Shown: positions 7,481 to 17,125 of the stretch, piece by piece | Numbering within the stretch: position 1 is the stretch's first letter | How the letters are laid out: each line of letters starts with the position of its first letter | NCBI GenBank assembly: GCA_038329845.1 | Contig: JBBQNJ010000048.1 | Location: forward strand, 1-39,339 | DNA: 39,339 nt | DNA from: JBBQNJ01 sp038329845 | GTDB lineage: Bacteria; Planctomycetota; Phycisphaerae; Tepidisphaerales; Tepidisphaeraceae | Reading direction: 5' to 3' | Position numbers and translations under genes: made by a program | Notes under the pieces: generated by a model | Told to the model about the DNA's origin: nothing | The model's input: the letters and a program-made list of their open reading frames with translations, nothing else | Databases searched by the model: none

Positions 7481-8560
7481 ATGATTGAGAAGTTCACCGT
7501 CAGCCGCGACGATTCGATCTATCATGCCTGGCCGGACGTGGCGCTAACCCCTTCGGGTCGGCTGGTCTGCGTTTTTTCCGAATGCACCCATCACGGCGAT
7601 CGCAGTTACACCCGGATCATGCACTGCCATTCCGACGACCGCGGCACCACCTGGTCGCCCAAGCGCCCGCTCGCGCCCGCGGCCCGATTTACCGAGGGGA
7701 AGTTCGAGTGGTGGAATTGCCCGCGAATCTCGACCCTTTCCGACGGACGGCTGGTGGCGCTGGTCGATTACTGCCAAAACAGCAAGCCCGGCGAAGCCCC
7801 TTCGTCATTTCAGGCGCGGATTGAACATCTGTATTTCACCCGCGACGGAGAGTCTTGGTCTGATGGGCCGGCTACCCCGGCGCGGGGGATCGTTCCCGAT
7901 CAGATCGTCGAGTTGAAGAGCCCCGCCCATCACGGACGCTGGATTTTCGTGACCCATCACCGGACGGGTGAGGATTTCAGCCTCTGGCAGGTCGAGGCAT
8001 GGATCAGCGACGATCAAGGCCAGACCTGGCGCGATCCGGTGGTTGTCGCCGCCGCGCCGCAACTGCGGTTGTGCGAAGGATCGGTCGTCGAGTTACCCGG
8101 CGGAGAGCTGATCTGCTTCCTGCGCGAAAACTCGAGCCTGGGCCTCGACGCCTACAAGTGCATCTCGCGCGACGGCGGACTGACCTGGTCGGCGCCGGTG
8201 GCGTTTCCGCTTCCCGCCTGCCATCGTCCTGTCGCCGGAATGCTCCAGAGCGGCAAGGTCATGATCGTCCATCGCTTCATGCAGGGCGGCAAGGGCTGGA
8301 TCGGCTGGTGGACGCAGAACACTTTCGCGGCGTTGACCGACATCGAGTCTTGCCTGGCGGAGAAGCGCAACGACGCCCACGCGCGAATCCTGCCGCTGGA
8401 TTTCGATCGCAGCGGTCACTGCGACACCGGCTACACCGGCTGGGTCCAGTTCCCCGACGGGCAGATCGTCATCGTGAATTACATCGTCGATGACGCCCCC
8501 AAGGCACAAATCCGCGCCTACCGCCTGGACGAGCGCGATTTCCTCCTGCCGGGAAGTTGA
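7481..8560 (+). CDS. Sialidase-like BNR/Asp-box protein
   Basis: Predicted six-bladed beta-propeller of the sialidase superfamily, 359 residues. Four Asp-box motifs (S-x-D-x-G-x-T-W or close) are visible at about residues 51-58 (SDDRGTTW), 120-126 (TRDGESW), 176-183 (SDDQGQTW) and 229-236 (SRDGGLTW). No signal peptide is seen, so it would act in the cytoplasm, unlike most sialidases. It is 15 bases downstream of nanA and probably in the same transcript. It may release sialic acid from imported oligosaccharides or bind or process another sugar; Asp boxes alone do not prove sialidase activity. Downstream is a decayed R-M module. Confidence 0.8.
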   Translation: MIEKFTVSRDDSIYHAWPDVALTPSGRLVCVFSECTHHGDRSYTRIMHCHSDDRGTTWSPKRPLAPAARFTEGKFEWWNCPRISTLSDGRLVALVDYCQNSKPGEAPSSFQARIEHLYFTRDGESWSDGPATPARGIVPDQIVELKSPAHHGRWIFVTHHRTGEDFSLWQVEAWISDDQGQTWRDPVVVAAAPQLRLCEGSVVELPGGELICFLRENSSLGLDAYKCISRDGGLTWSAPVAFPLPACHRPVAGMLQSGKVMIVHRFMQGGKGWIGWWTQNTFAALTDIESCLAEKRNDAHARILPLDFDRSGHCDTGYTGWVQFPDGQIVIVNYIVDDAPKAQIRAYRLDERDFLLPGS

Positions 8561-8613
8561 ACTGTCGATTCGGCACCGATGTCCTCATTCGGGGCGTCTG
8601 ATAGAATAGTCAC

Positions 8614-10130
8614 ATGAACTTGATCGAAGTCGCCGCCGCCCGGCAGCGGGAGTACGACCGGAGTACGTCGCCGATGGAGCGGAAGGATCGTGGGCATTTT
8701 GGTACGCCGGGCCAAACTGCCGCATACATGGCCGGGATGTTGGACATCCCCAATGAGCCCGACTTTCGCCTTCTGGACGCCGGAGCGGGCGTCGGCATCC
8801 TATCCGCCGCCTTCTGCCAGGTCGTCATCCAACTTCCGACATCGCGGACGATCCATATCGAAGCATGAGACAACGACCCCAAGCTGGAGTCATATCTTCT
8901 GGCGACTCTATCGGACTGCCAGAAACAGATGGCACGGTGCGGCCATCGGATGACGTTCGACATCGTGGCCGACGACTTCATCCTGGGCAGGGCGGCAGGG
9001 AGCCTGTTCGACGCCGCCGCCCCCGAACCGTTTCACCTTGCGATCTTAAACCCTCCCTACTTCAAGCTGCGGAAGGACTCGCCCCACGCCCGCACGATGG
9101 CCCACATCGTCCACGGCCAGCCGAACATCTACGCTTTATTCATGGCGCACGCCGCCGACCTGTTACGCGACGAAGGGGAACTCGTCGCCATTACGCCCCG
9201 CAGCTATTTCAGCGGGCTGTACTTCAAGAAGTTCCGCAAGTGGTTTTTCGACCGAATGACAATACGCCATATCCACACGTTCGCGGCACGCGACGACGTA
9301 TTTCGGGACGATACCGTACTCCAGGAGAACGTCATCTTGAAGGCCAGGAAGAACGTTCCCGATGCCGATGTCATGATGACATCCAGTGTGGGCGGGACTG
9401 CCGAAACCCTGCCGTGACGACGGTGCCATATTCAGAGGTTGCGGACAAGTCCACCGACGACTACATGATCAGGGTTGTAACCGACTGGAACGAACACTCC
9501 ATCCTCGAAGCCGTCGAAAACCTGCCGTGCCGATTCCGCAACCTGCCTTACCGCATTTCCACCGGTCCGGTTGTGACATTTCGTTCCACGGAGTTCTTGC
9601 GGGACACCCGCGCCGCGGATACCGCCCCGCTAATTTGGATGCACAATGTCAGGCCGTTCATTACCCAGTTCCCGCCAAAGAACGGAAAACCGACGCACAT
9701 ACTCGTCTCTGACGCCTCGAGGAAGTTGCTGTTGCCGACCAAGCGATACGTTTTAATGAAGCGGTTCACAGCGAAAGAAGAACACCGCCGTCTTGTTGCT
9801 GGCATTTTCACCCCATCCGATTCGTACTCCCAGTTCGTAGGGCTGGAAAACCACCTGAACTACGTCCACATCCCAGACGGTGAACTGTCCGACGCCGATG
9901 CTTTCGGGTTGGCGGGGTTCTTAAACTCTTCGATCATAGACCGCTACTTCCGTGCCATCAGTGGGAACACCCAGGTAAACGCCATCGAAATACGCAACCT
10001 CCCCGTCCCCGAGCAAAAGACCCTAAGGGCCATCGGGGAACGCCTCTTGGAGGGGCGACGTGAAGACGTGGACAAAATCGTAGGCGAAGCCATCGGTGTA
10101 CCGCCAGAACTGAGCGGGGCATCGTCATGA
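8614..10130 (+). pseudogene. Broken adenine-specific DNA methyltransferase (Eco57I/PstI-type)
   Basis: Remnant of an N6-adenine methyltransferase, partner of the PstI-like endonuclease gene behind it. The SAM-binding motif (LLDAGAGVGIL) lies near residue 50 and the catalytic NPPYFK near 9049-9066. Two lesions are present. First, an in-frame TGA at 8866-8868 interrupts the frame that opens at 8614 and continues, clearly homologous in style, to 9417; a one-base change from TGG would explain it. Second, a frameshift between about 9370 and 9420 moves the C-terminal target-recognition part (VPYSEVADKS to the end, with WMHNVRPF and NTQVNAIEIRNLPVP) into another frame, ending at 10130. The last bases overlap the endonuclease start. 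As read, no full-length enzyme can be made; sequencing errors are an alternative. Confidence 0.85.
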
Positions 10131-11074
10131 GCAAGCGGATCGAAGCATCAGAGATCCTCAAGAGTCTGGGGCTTCCACGCCCACAACAAAACCAACGGTC
10201 AGGACTGACATTGCTGGCGTTGGCTGGACTGGAAGAAGAAACGCGGTGGGCCGACGCCCAGCAACCGCTACTGCGCATCTGGGACATCGTGGGATGGATG
10301 CGTGACAACTTCGGTAAGGACTATGCCGCCAACACCCGAGAGACGATCCGCCGCCAGACCATTCACCAGTTCGAACAGGCTCATCTCGTAAGCCGCAACT
10401 CGGACGACCCCAGCCGCCCAACTAACAGCGGGGACACCAAGTATCAGTTGACTGATGAAGCCGCCCTCGTACTTCGTGCGTTCGGGACGGACGCGTTCGC
10501 GGCAGCGTGCCAGGCATTCATCCAGCAACACGGCAGCTTGACCGCCGCTTATGAGCGTTCACGAGACATGCTGAAACTCCACGTCACGCTCCCCGGGGGT
10601 GGCAAGATCGAACTTTCGCCCGGCGTTCACAACGAGCTTCAACGGCACATCATCGAGGGGTTCGCCCCACGGTTCGCCCCCGGCAGCATCGTTCTCTACC
10701 TCGGGGACACCGCCGAGAAGCGTCTCGTCGTGGCGACCGACCGACTACAAAAACTCGGCATACCACAAATGACACACGACAAGTTGCCAGACGTGGTTCT
10801 TTACGATGAGAAGCGAAACTGGTTGTTCTTGATCGAGGCCGTAACGAGCCACGGGCCGGTATCCCCCAAGCGCCACGCCGAACTGGAAACAGCATTGAAG
10901 GACTGCGAAGCCGGACGGACTTAAGTTACGGCGTTCATGGACTTCACGGGGTTTAAGAAGTACGCCGCCGAAATCGTCTGGGAATCCGAGGTTTGGATAG
11001 CCAAATTCCCCGAACACATGATTCATTTCAACGGCGACAAGTTCATGGGGCCATACGAGGGCGAACGCCTGTAG
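10127..11074 (+). pseudogene. BsuBI/PstI-type restriction endonuclease with in-frame stop
   Basis: Family: type II endonucleases of the BsuBI/PstI kind, which cut CTGCAG. The ATG at 10127 overlaps the methyltransferase stop by 4 bases. The N-terminal helical half (residues 1-140) is followed by the nuclease part with LPDVVLYDEKRNWLFLIEAV and TSHGPVSPKRH, the conserved PD-(D/E)xK-like core. Translation stops at TAA 10922-10924 after 265 residues, but the same frame continues for 49 codons as VTAFMDFTGFKKYAAEIVWE, then ends HFNGDKFMGPYEGERL and TAG at 11072-11074. That tail is the family's conserved C-terminus, so the TAA is a nonsense mutation (probably of a Tyr codon). The truncated protein keeps the predicted catalytic residues; whether it is active is unknown. 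Confidence 0.85.
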
Positions 11075-11111
11075 TCTAGTCGTACATGCTGGTGCATCGC
11101 ACGGTGCGGGA

Positions 11112-14100
11112 TCATGGTCCGGCTTTGTCCGGCTCGACGGCATCGACGGTGGTGCGATAGGTATGCACCCGCCGGGTGCCGGACAGTTCCTCGATCGAGC
11201 CGGTGACATTCACTCGCAACAGGCCCTGCTTGGCGCCGTTAAGCAGGTCTTGAAGGATCGGCAGCTTGGGCAGGTTCGGGTTGTCGGTGACGAACGACAG
11301 CTTCACGCGTTTGCTGGCGTAATCGAGCGTGCCGGTGCCGACCATCGACATGGTGCGGCTGCGCAGCTCGATCTGCTCGAACGTCACCTTTCGTCCCTCG
11401 ACGCTGTAGACCACCGTTCCCTGGTTGAATGGACCGCTCAGGGGCAGGCCCAGGTTGGTCACCTGCAAAAGCCCGAGAATCAGCGGGATTCGATACAATT
11501 CCTTCCCCTCGACTGACACATCGCCGCGGCCGCGGCGCGAGCCGGGATCATCGAGGTTGCCCTCCATCGCCAGGCTCGCCGTCAGCCGCCCGCGAATGTT
11601 GCGATCGGTCTCACCGGCCAGGGCCTTGATGTCCGCGTCGCGCACGACCAGCGCCATGGCGAAGCGCGTCGCCCCCGATTCGGGGTAGACCAGGTTCACT
11701 TCCCCGGCCATCTCGCCCCCGCCCAAGTTACCGCGCATGGACCCAATCCGCAGAGCGTCATGGGCGGTCGGTTTGTACAGCTCGGCGGAAAAATTGCGGA
11801 TCGGCCGATCGGCCAGCAACGCCGACTCGATGGCAATCTTGCCCCCCAGGTCGCTCAACTTCCCTCGCCGCATCGCGCCCGTAAGCGAAACCGTCCCGAT
11901 CACTTTTCGCAGATCCACCCCCGCATCCAGATCAGCGCCCGCGGCGGTGAGGATCGCGGTAAAATCGGCGTCGTCGCCGGCCTCGGCGGGATGATAGACC
12001 AGCGAGGGGATGTCGAAGCTGATCTTCCCGTGATATTTGAGCGTCTTCAGCAGCGACGCCACCGGCACCGGCAAGGCCCGCAACAGCGCGGTGTCCACCT
12101 CCATCCCTTCAGCGGCGATCGCCAGCTTCCATGGCGCCGATTCTGTCAGCGCCGCGCCGCCGGAGAATTTTAACGTCGCCTCGCCATGCAGGGCGGTGGC
12201 CTCACTGATCGTCACCTGTTGCGGCGTGATCGTGGCGCTGCCCGTGAGTTTCTCCAACCGATACGGCAGCGCCTTGGGCGTGGCCGCAAGTTCGCGGGGA
12301 ATGATGACCAGTCGATACTCGCCCTCGCCCAGCCCGGCGGTCGGGTTTGTGCCCGGCGCCGAAGTCGCCGGGGCGGGCCGGTGATCCGCCGAATCGACCC
12401 CGCTCAAGACATCCGCCCGCGCTGCGCCCGGATCAATTCCCTTGGCCGAATAGGTCAAATTCGCGTCGATCGTCCCTTCGGGGCGCACCTGGTCCCAGCC
12501 CGTCTTCGCCGCCGCCGGAAGCATCGCGTAGAGATTGGGATCCAGCTTCAAGTTGGTCGTCGCCAGGACCAGGTCCAGTTGCCGGGGCTGCGCCGGTGCC
12601 CAGGCGAACTGCCCTCGCGCCGCCACATGCGCTGACTCGCGCCGGGCGGTCAATTCCTCGACGACGATCTTGCCCGGGGTCAGCCGCATCTTCGCCGACA
12701 CGGCGCTCAGCGTCGGCCGCGTGGTCGCGTTGGGCTTGAGGACTCCTTCGCGCAGTTGCACGCCAAGGTCGAAGTCCACATCCCTTCCCGCCGCCGCCGC
12801 CTGCGTCGTGAAAGGAAAAATCCGCCCGGCGATGTCGATCTGGCCGCGCAATCCGGCCCGTTCGACCCACTGGCGCTCCTCTCCCGCCAGCGCCCCGAGC
12901 AGATCCGCGTCGATCGGCACCCCGGTCGCGTCGATCGTCAAATCAGGCCGAATCGTACCCCCGGCGCCGTAATCCACCCGCCCTTTCACGCCCAGCCGCA
13001 TCGCCCCGCAGCTCATCCGCGCCTGCTCGATCACCATGTAGTCATCGCGGATATCCAACGTCGCCGAGAGGTTTTGCAGCGGGTACGCGAACGCCGCCAT
13101 GGAAACATCGGCCGAGTCGATCGACACATGCGTGGCAATCACCCAGTCGCTGCTCGGGCCGATCGGACAGGCGATGTCGCAGACGAACGACCCGGCGAAA
13201 CGCGGCAGATTTCCCTTTCCTTCAGCATCGAACCCGCGCAGCGTCTTTCGCACGGGCACCGGAAATGCGGCGATCAACGTCGGCTCGCTGCGCACGTTTT
13301 TCGCGGTGATGCGCATCTGCGCCCCCATCATTTCCGTCAGCGGCCCCATCCATCCGCTAAGGGTCATCTCCAGATCGCGGTTAAGACCATCGGCCGCGCC
13401 CGCCCCGTGCAGATCCAGCGAAAGAATCTCCATGCCGGTGCGGTCGCGGGTGAACTGGATGAGTCCACGCACTTTTCGCACGGGATAGGGAAATTTGTCG
13501 AAGGTGAATCCCCCGTCCAGCACCCGAATCTCCCCGACCAGTCGCGGACGCGCCCCACCCGCCGGGCGATCGAGCGTGACATCCAGAGCCATCCGGCCCG
13601 AGGGCTGAAACTTCTGATAAATCGCCCGGACCTCCAGCGGCAAAGACACGAGATATCCCGGCGCCGCCGGTAAATCCAACACCGTGCGCGAGCGGATGCG
13701 CAGCGTCGCGGCGGCATCGGGAGAGTATCCGGCAATCGACCCGCTCACCCGCAGCGCATTGGACTCAACCACCCCGCCCAACTCGGGGATCTCGATCCCC
13801 GCTTCGGTGAAAATGATCCGCCCGGCTACATCGTCCACCTCCACCGGCGGTGCCGTTCGCCCCGTCGCGGCTGGCTGCGTTGTTCCCGCCAGCCGATGCG
13901 CCGGTATCTCCATCGACACGCCGCGCAATTCCATCTCCACCCGAAACGACTCGGGGACCGAATCCTTCGCCGGCCGCCAATGCAGCACCGGCACGTCCAC
14001 GCGACCCTCGGGACGGTGTTGATCCCAGAAATCGCGAACCTGGGCCATCAGCATCCGGCGAATGTCATCGTCGAATCGGAAGTTGCGCAGCCGCGCATCC

Positions 14101-14822
14101 AGCGCCCCGGTGGGCAGGTCGATGCTGCCGCTCAGCTCCGGACCCAATCCATCGCTCTCTCCGCGGCTTTGCAGTTTGAATGAATACCGCCCCGGCTCGA
14201 TCCCCGGCGCCAGCGAACCCTCGATGTCCAGCGAGCCGATCGGGATGAAGACCCCGGCGCGAATTTCGCTGTAATCGAGCTGGGCGTCGCGCAGCAGAAT
14301 TTCCGGCAGCACGCGAGCGCCGTGGGGATCGTCCGGCGGGATCGGAGGCGGGGCCGGGGGCGCCATCCGCTGAAAATTCCAGCGCCCCGCGTCGAGATTC
14401 TCCGTCAGTCGCACATGCGGCTCGGTCGCCACGATCCGCGTGGCTTCCATCCGCCCGGCGAGCATCGCCCGGTGGTTGTGGCTGATGTGAAACGTGCGAG
14501 CCGAAAAGATCACCGCATCGGGCGTGTCCTGCTCGTCGACCCGCACCACCACATCATCCAGCCGCAACCCCTCGAACACCGACAACGTGGCGCTGCCGAT
14601 GTGGACCTTCCCGCCAAGCACCTCGGAAAGATAGGCCTCCGCCATCGAGCGCACGCGATTGGAGTCCGTGATGTACAGATATCCGCCGATGATCCCCAGC
14701 AATCCTCCCAACAACAGCGCCATCCCGACTCGGCGGCACCGGCCCATCCGCGGGCAATAGGGATGCCCCGATCGCCATGCCCGGGCGAAGAATGGATCGG
14801 ATTGAGAGGCAAATAGCGGCAT
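11112..14822 (-). CDS. AsmA-like / YhdP-type giant envelope protein
   Basis: Protein of about 1236 residues with one N-terminal membrane helix (MALLLGGLLGIIGGYLYI, near residue 30) and a long beta-rich body, ending in an AsmA-like C-terminal region (IPLILGLLQVTNLGLPLSGP; NLPKLPILQDLLNG). AsmA-family proteins bridge the periplasm and are linked to lipid transport to the outer membrane; here this is by family only. The start at 14822 lies 2 bases after the stop of the upstream glycosyltransferase, so the two are probably translationally coupled. An inner ATG before the membrane helix is an alternative start. The frame is intact throughout. The 3' end lies 37 bases from the decayed R-M module. 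Confidence 0.85.
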   Translation of the reverse strand: MPLFASQSDPFFARAWRSGHPYCPRMGRCRRVGMALLLGGLLGIIGGYLYITDSNRVRSMAEAYLSEVLGGKVHIGSATLSVFEGLRLDDVVVRVDEQDTPDAVIFSARTFHISHNHRAMLAGRMEATRIVATEPHVRLTENLDAGRWNFQRMAPPAPPPIPPDDPHGARVLPEILLRDAQLDYSEIRAGVFIPIGSLDIEGSLAPGIEPGRYSFKLQSRGESDGLGPELSGSIDLPTGALDARLRNFRFDDDIRRMLMAQVRDFWDQHRPEGRVDVPVLHWRPAKDSVPESFRVEMELRGVSMEIPAHRLAGTTQPAATGRTAPPVEVDDVAGRIIFTEAGIEIPELGGVVESNALRVSGSIAGYSPDAAATLRIRSRTVLDLPAAPGYLVSLPLEVRAIYQKFQPSGRMALDVTLDRPAGGARPRLVGEIRVLDGGFTFDKFPYPVRKVRGLIQFTRDRTGMEILSLDLHGAGAADGLNRDLEMTLSGWMGPLTEMMGAQMRITAKNVRSEPTLIAAFPVPVRKTLRGFDAEGKGNLPRFAGSFVCDIACPIGPSSDWVIATHVSIDSADVSMAAFAYPLQNLSATLDIRDDYMVIEQARMSCGAMRLGVKGRVDYGAGGTIRPDLTIDATGVPIDADLLGALAGEERQWVERAGLRGQIDIAGRIFPFTTQAAAAGRDVDFDLGVQLREGVLKPNATTRPTLSAVSAKMRLTPGKIVVEELTARRESAHVAARGQFAWAPAQPRQLDLVLATTNLKLDPNLYAMLPAAAKTGWDQVRPEGTIDANLTYSAKGIDPGAARADVLSGVDSADHRPAPATSAPGTNPTAGLGEGEYRLVIIPRELAATPKALPYRLEKLTGSATITPQQVTISEATALHGEATLKFSGGAALTESAPWKLAIAAEGMEVDTALLRALPVPVASLLKTLKYHGKISFDIPSLVYHPAEAGDDADFTAILTAAGADLDAGVDLRKVIGTVSLTGAMRRGKLSDLGGKIAIESALLADRPIRNFSAELYKPTAHDALRIGSMRGNLGGGEMAGEVNLVYPESGATRFAMALVVRDADIKALAGETDRNIRGRLTASLAMEGNLDDPGSRRGRGDVSVEGKELYRIPLILGLLQVTNLGLPLSGPFNQGTVVYSVEGRKVTFEQIELRSRTMSMVGTGTLDYASKRVKLSFVTDNPNLPKLPILQDLLNGAKQGLLRVNVTGSIEELSGTRRVHTYRTTVDAVEPDKAGP

Positions 14823-14824
14823 TG

Positions 14825-16111
14825 TCAGCGGGCCGGCTCGACTTGGCACCCCGGGCGTGACAACGCCGAGGCGGCGATGACCATCAGCGGCGGCTCGGCG
14901 GGGATGCGATAGCGCAGCGACCCGACCGACATCGCGTGAACGAGCGTGAAATAGACCGCCGGGATCATCAAGAACACCTTGACTCCCGGCGACAAACGCC
15001 GGCAGACCACCAGGCCCCACAGCGTCAGCAGTTGCACCGGTAGACTATAGAGCAGTCCGGCGTAGAAGTAGACGCCGTGTCCATAATCGTCGCTCAAGGG
15101 AACCGGACTCCAGGTGCGGGCGATTTTCGATCCCGCCAGGCGGATCGCCCGCCATGGATTCGCCATCGCATAGGCCCGCGCCCGTTCGGCGAAATATCGG
15201 TCGCGCTGAACTTCGGTCCAATCGTTATGGGCCAGCCACGGCATATCGCGCAGAAAAATCGCCTGATCGCTAGCACCGGTGGCGTCGGGATTGAAACCAT
15301 CATACGCCGTGATCCCGCCGTTGGTCGTTGTCCAAATCCATGTTCCCAGCACGCGGTGATTTCGCCACGCCCACGGCAGCATCACCGCGATCGTCAGTGC
15401 CATCGCGATCGCGCCCGGACCGGCCGCCAGCCACGACCCGCGCCCGCCCGTGCCGGTTGACAAGGCGGCGCGCCTCGCCGTCACGAGCGTGGCGCCGACC
15501 CCCAGCAGGATCGGAAGGGCTATCGCGGATGGACGCACCAGCACCGACACCGCCAGCAGTCCCACTCCGACGATCCAGCCTGCGCGCCCCGGACCCGAGC
15601 CCGGACCCGGCGTCGGCCCCGCCCCCCGCCCCCGCCCCGGCCCCGGACGGGTCAACAACACCATGGCCCACGCCAGCATCGCCGTGAACAGCGTTTCGCT
15701 GAGGATCAGGATCGACAGGTAGATCATGAACGGGTTGAACGCCGCCAGCGCCGCCGCCGCCAGTGCGCTTGCGGCGGTCAACCATCGCCGCGCCAGCAGG
15801 TATACGGCCAGGACCGTCGAGGTGTCGATCACCGCCTGCATCGCCCGCACCGCCCTGACCGAACCGGCACCCGTCGCCACCCAGAGCGCATATCCCGGGG
15901 CGCGGTAAGCCCTCACCTCATCGCCGAATCTCGCATCATGCAGGATAAGTCCGTCGCCGCGGAGCAGGCTTTGGCCCAGGTCCAGGTATTCGCGCTGATC
16001 CGGCAGCCGGTCCAGCAACGTTTCGACCGGCAAGACCCATCCCGCCCCCAGCCGCGCCGCCAGCGCCGTCGCCAGCAGCGCCGCCAAAGTCATCCGTGTC
16101 ATACGATCCAA
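14825..16111 (-). CDS. GT-C family membrane glycosyltransferase (ArnT/PMT-like)
   Basis: Multi-pass membrane protein of 428 residues with the layout of GT-C glycosyltransferases, which transfer sugars from polyprenyl-phosphate donors on the outer face of the membrane. The first periplasmic loop after helix 1 has RLPDQREYLDLGQSLLRGDG, matching the acidic loop of the family, and about ten hydrophobic segments follow. Acceptor and sugar cannot be told. A Gly/Pro/Arg-rich loop (residues about 155-178) is encoded by the CCCCGG-rich stretch at 15585-15652 and looks like a local repeat expansion. It is followed at once by the AsmA-like gene, so both may serve the cell envelope. Confidence 0.85.
   Translation of the reverse strand: MDRMTRMTLAALLATALAARLGAGWVLPVETLLDRLPDQREYLDLGQSLLRGDGLILHDARFGDEVRAYRAPGYALWVATGAGSVRAVRAMQAVIDTSTVLAVYLLARRWLTAASALAAAALAAFNPFMIYLSILILSETLFTAMLAWAMVLLTRPGPGRGRGAGPTPGPGSGPGRAGWIVGVGLLAVSVLVRPSAIALPILLGVGATLVTARRAALSTGTGGRGSWLAAGPGAIAMALTIAVMLPWAWRNHRVLGTWIWTTTNGGITAYDGFNPDATGASDQAIFLRDMPWLAHNDWTEVQRDRYFAERARAYAMANPWRAIRLAGSKIARTWSPVPLSDDYGHGVYFYAGLLYSLPVQLLTLWGLVVCRRLSPGVKVFLMIPAVYFTLVHAMSVGSLRYRIPAEPPLMVIAASALSRPGCQVEPAR
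15585..15652. repeat. CCCCGG-rich low-complexity run inside the glycosyltransferase gene
   Basis: About 68 bases are made almost only of CCCCGG/CCCGCC-like hexamers. In the gene they encode a loop of alternating Gly, Pro and Arg between two membrane helices. Length changes by slippage in multiples of six would keep the frame. Confidence 0.75.
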
Positions 16112-16231
16112 GAGCCACTCCGATCCCCCCCACCATCCCTCAACCTAACTCCCCCCAACACACCACCGAAGTCGGCGGCGTCAAATAGGCCGCCTATTCA
16201 TCTCTCCAACGGCACCGAACTGCCTTCGGCT

Positions 16232-16403
16232 ACCATCCAGACCACAGCGGGGGTGGCTGTGCCACATGCAACCGCACACCATCCCACAGGGGGGGCGGCT
16301 CTGCCACATGCAAGCATACACCATCCCACAGGGGGGGGGCGGCTCTGCCACATGCAACCGTCCCACCGTCCCACAGCCGAAGGCGCCTGTGCCACATACA
16401 TGC
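16232..16403. repeat. Four degenerate tandem repeats of about 42-47 bp
   Basis: The 348-base gap between the glycosyltransferase and msrA holds four units beginning ACCATCC/ACCGTCC, each with CCCACAG (or a variant), a G-rich run and TGCCACAT: about 16232-16275, 16276-16317, 16318-16364 and 16365-16403. G-runs reach nine residues. A CCTTCGTGCC run of the type inside carB follows at about 16408-16435. No gene is seen here. Confidence 0.8.
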
Positions 16404-16459
16404 TTGCCTTCGTGCCTTGCGTCCCGCGCCTTCGTGTCTCGACCGCCCTATCATCCCGC

Positions 16460-17125
16460 ATGTCCTTCACCGATTGGATCCCCATGCTGATTCTCCCGTT
16501 CGCCGCGTTTGCTTGCACGCCGCCCTCGCACGCTTCAGGGGATCTACCAGCGCCGAAAGTCGATGCCCCGGCGACGCAGACCTCCACCCCGCAGACCGCC
16601 GTGTTCGCCGGCGGATGCTTCTGGTGTACCGAGGCGGCAATTGCCGAGCTCAAAGGCGTCAGCGAGGTCGTCTCCGGATACTCCGGTGGCAGCGCCGAGA
16701 CGGCCAACTATGAGCAAGTGTGTACCGGCCGCACGCACCACGCCGAGGCCATCAAGATTACTTTCGATCCCTCGCAAATCAGCTTCGGACGCCTGCTCCA
16801 GGTCTTTTTCACCATCCACGATCCCACGACCCTCGATGCCCAAGGCCCCGACCACGGCTCGCAGTATCGTTCGGCGATCTTCTTCGCCGATGCCGATCAG
16901 GAACGGATCGCGCGGGCCTACATCAAGCAGCTCGAGGAAGCCAAGGCGTTCAGCCGCCCGATCGTCACGACCCTCGAGCCGCTCAAGGCGTTTTATCCGG
17001 CGGAGAAATATCACCAGGATTACGCCCGGGAAAATCCCGACCAGCCCTACATCCGCCAATGGGCCGCGCCCAAGGTGGAGAAAGTCCGCAAAAAGTTCGC
17101 CGACGAAGTCAAGTCAAAGCCGTAG
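16460..17125 (+). CDS. msrA: Peptide-methionine (S)-S-oxide reductase, exported
   Basis: MsrA reduces methionine-S-sulfoxide in oxidised proteins. The catalytic motif GCFWC lies near residue 53, followed by the family blocks SGYSGGSAETANYEQVCTGRTHHAEA and DHGSQYRSAIF. The 221-residue protein has an N-terminal extension of about 45 residues with a hydrophobic stretch (MLILPFAAFACTPPSHA) that looks like a signal peptide with a weak lipobox, so it probably works in the periplasm. ATG 16460 and ATG 16484 are both possible starts. The gene end overlaps the antiporter gene on the other strand by 17 bases. Confidence 0.93.
   Translation: MSFTDWIPMLILPFAAFACTPPSHASGDLPAPKVDAPATQTSTPQTAVFAGGCFWCTEAAIAELKGVSEVVSGYSGGSAETANYEQVCTGRTHHAEAIKITFDPSQISFGRLLQVFFTIHDPTTLDAQGPDHGSQYRSAIFFADADQERIARAYIKQLEEAKAFSRPIVTTLEPLKAFYPAEKYHQDYARENPDQPYIRQWAAPKVEKVRKKFADEVKSKP

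Noticed and set aside
8865..10130. Single 421-residue gene starting at 8865
   Set aside because: Only its second half (from about 9420) looks like methyltransferase; the first half is out of frame with the NPPY motif, so it is part of a frameshifted pseudogene.
8614..11074. Stop-codon reassignment in this organism
   Set aside because: TGA, TAA and TAG all interrupt R-M genes here, while many intact genes end normally with these codons.
15938..16459. Long N-terminal extension of MsrA
   Set aside because: This part of the frame overlaps the glycosyltransferase gene and the tandem repeats; ATG 16460 gives a normal signal-peptide-like start.
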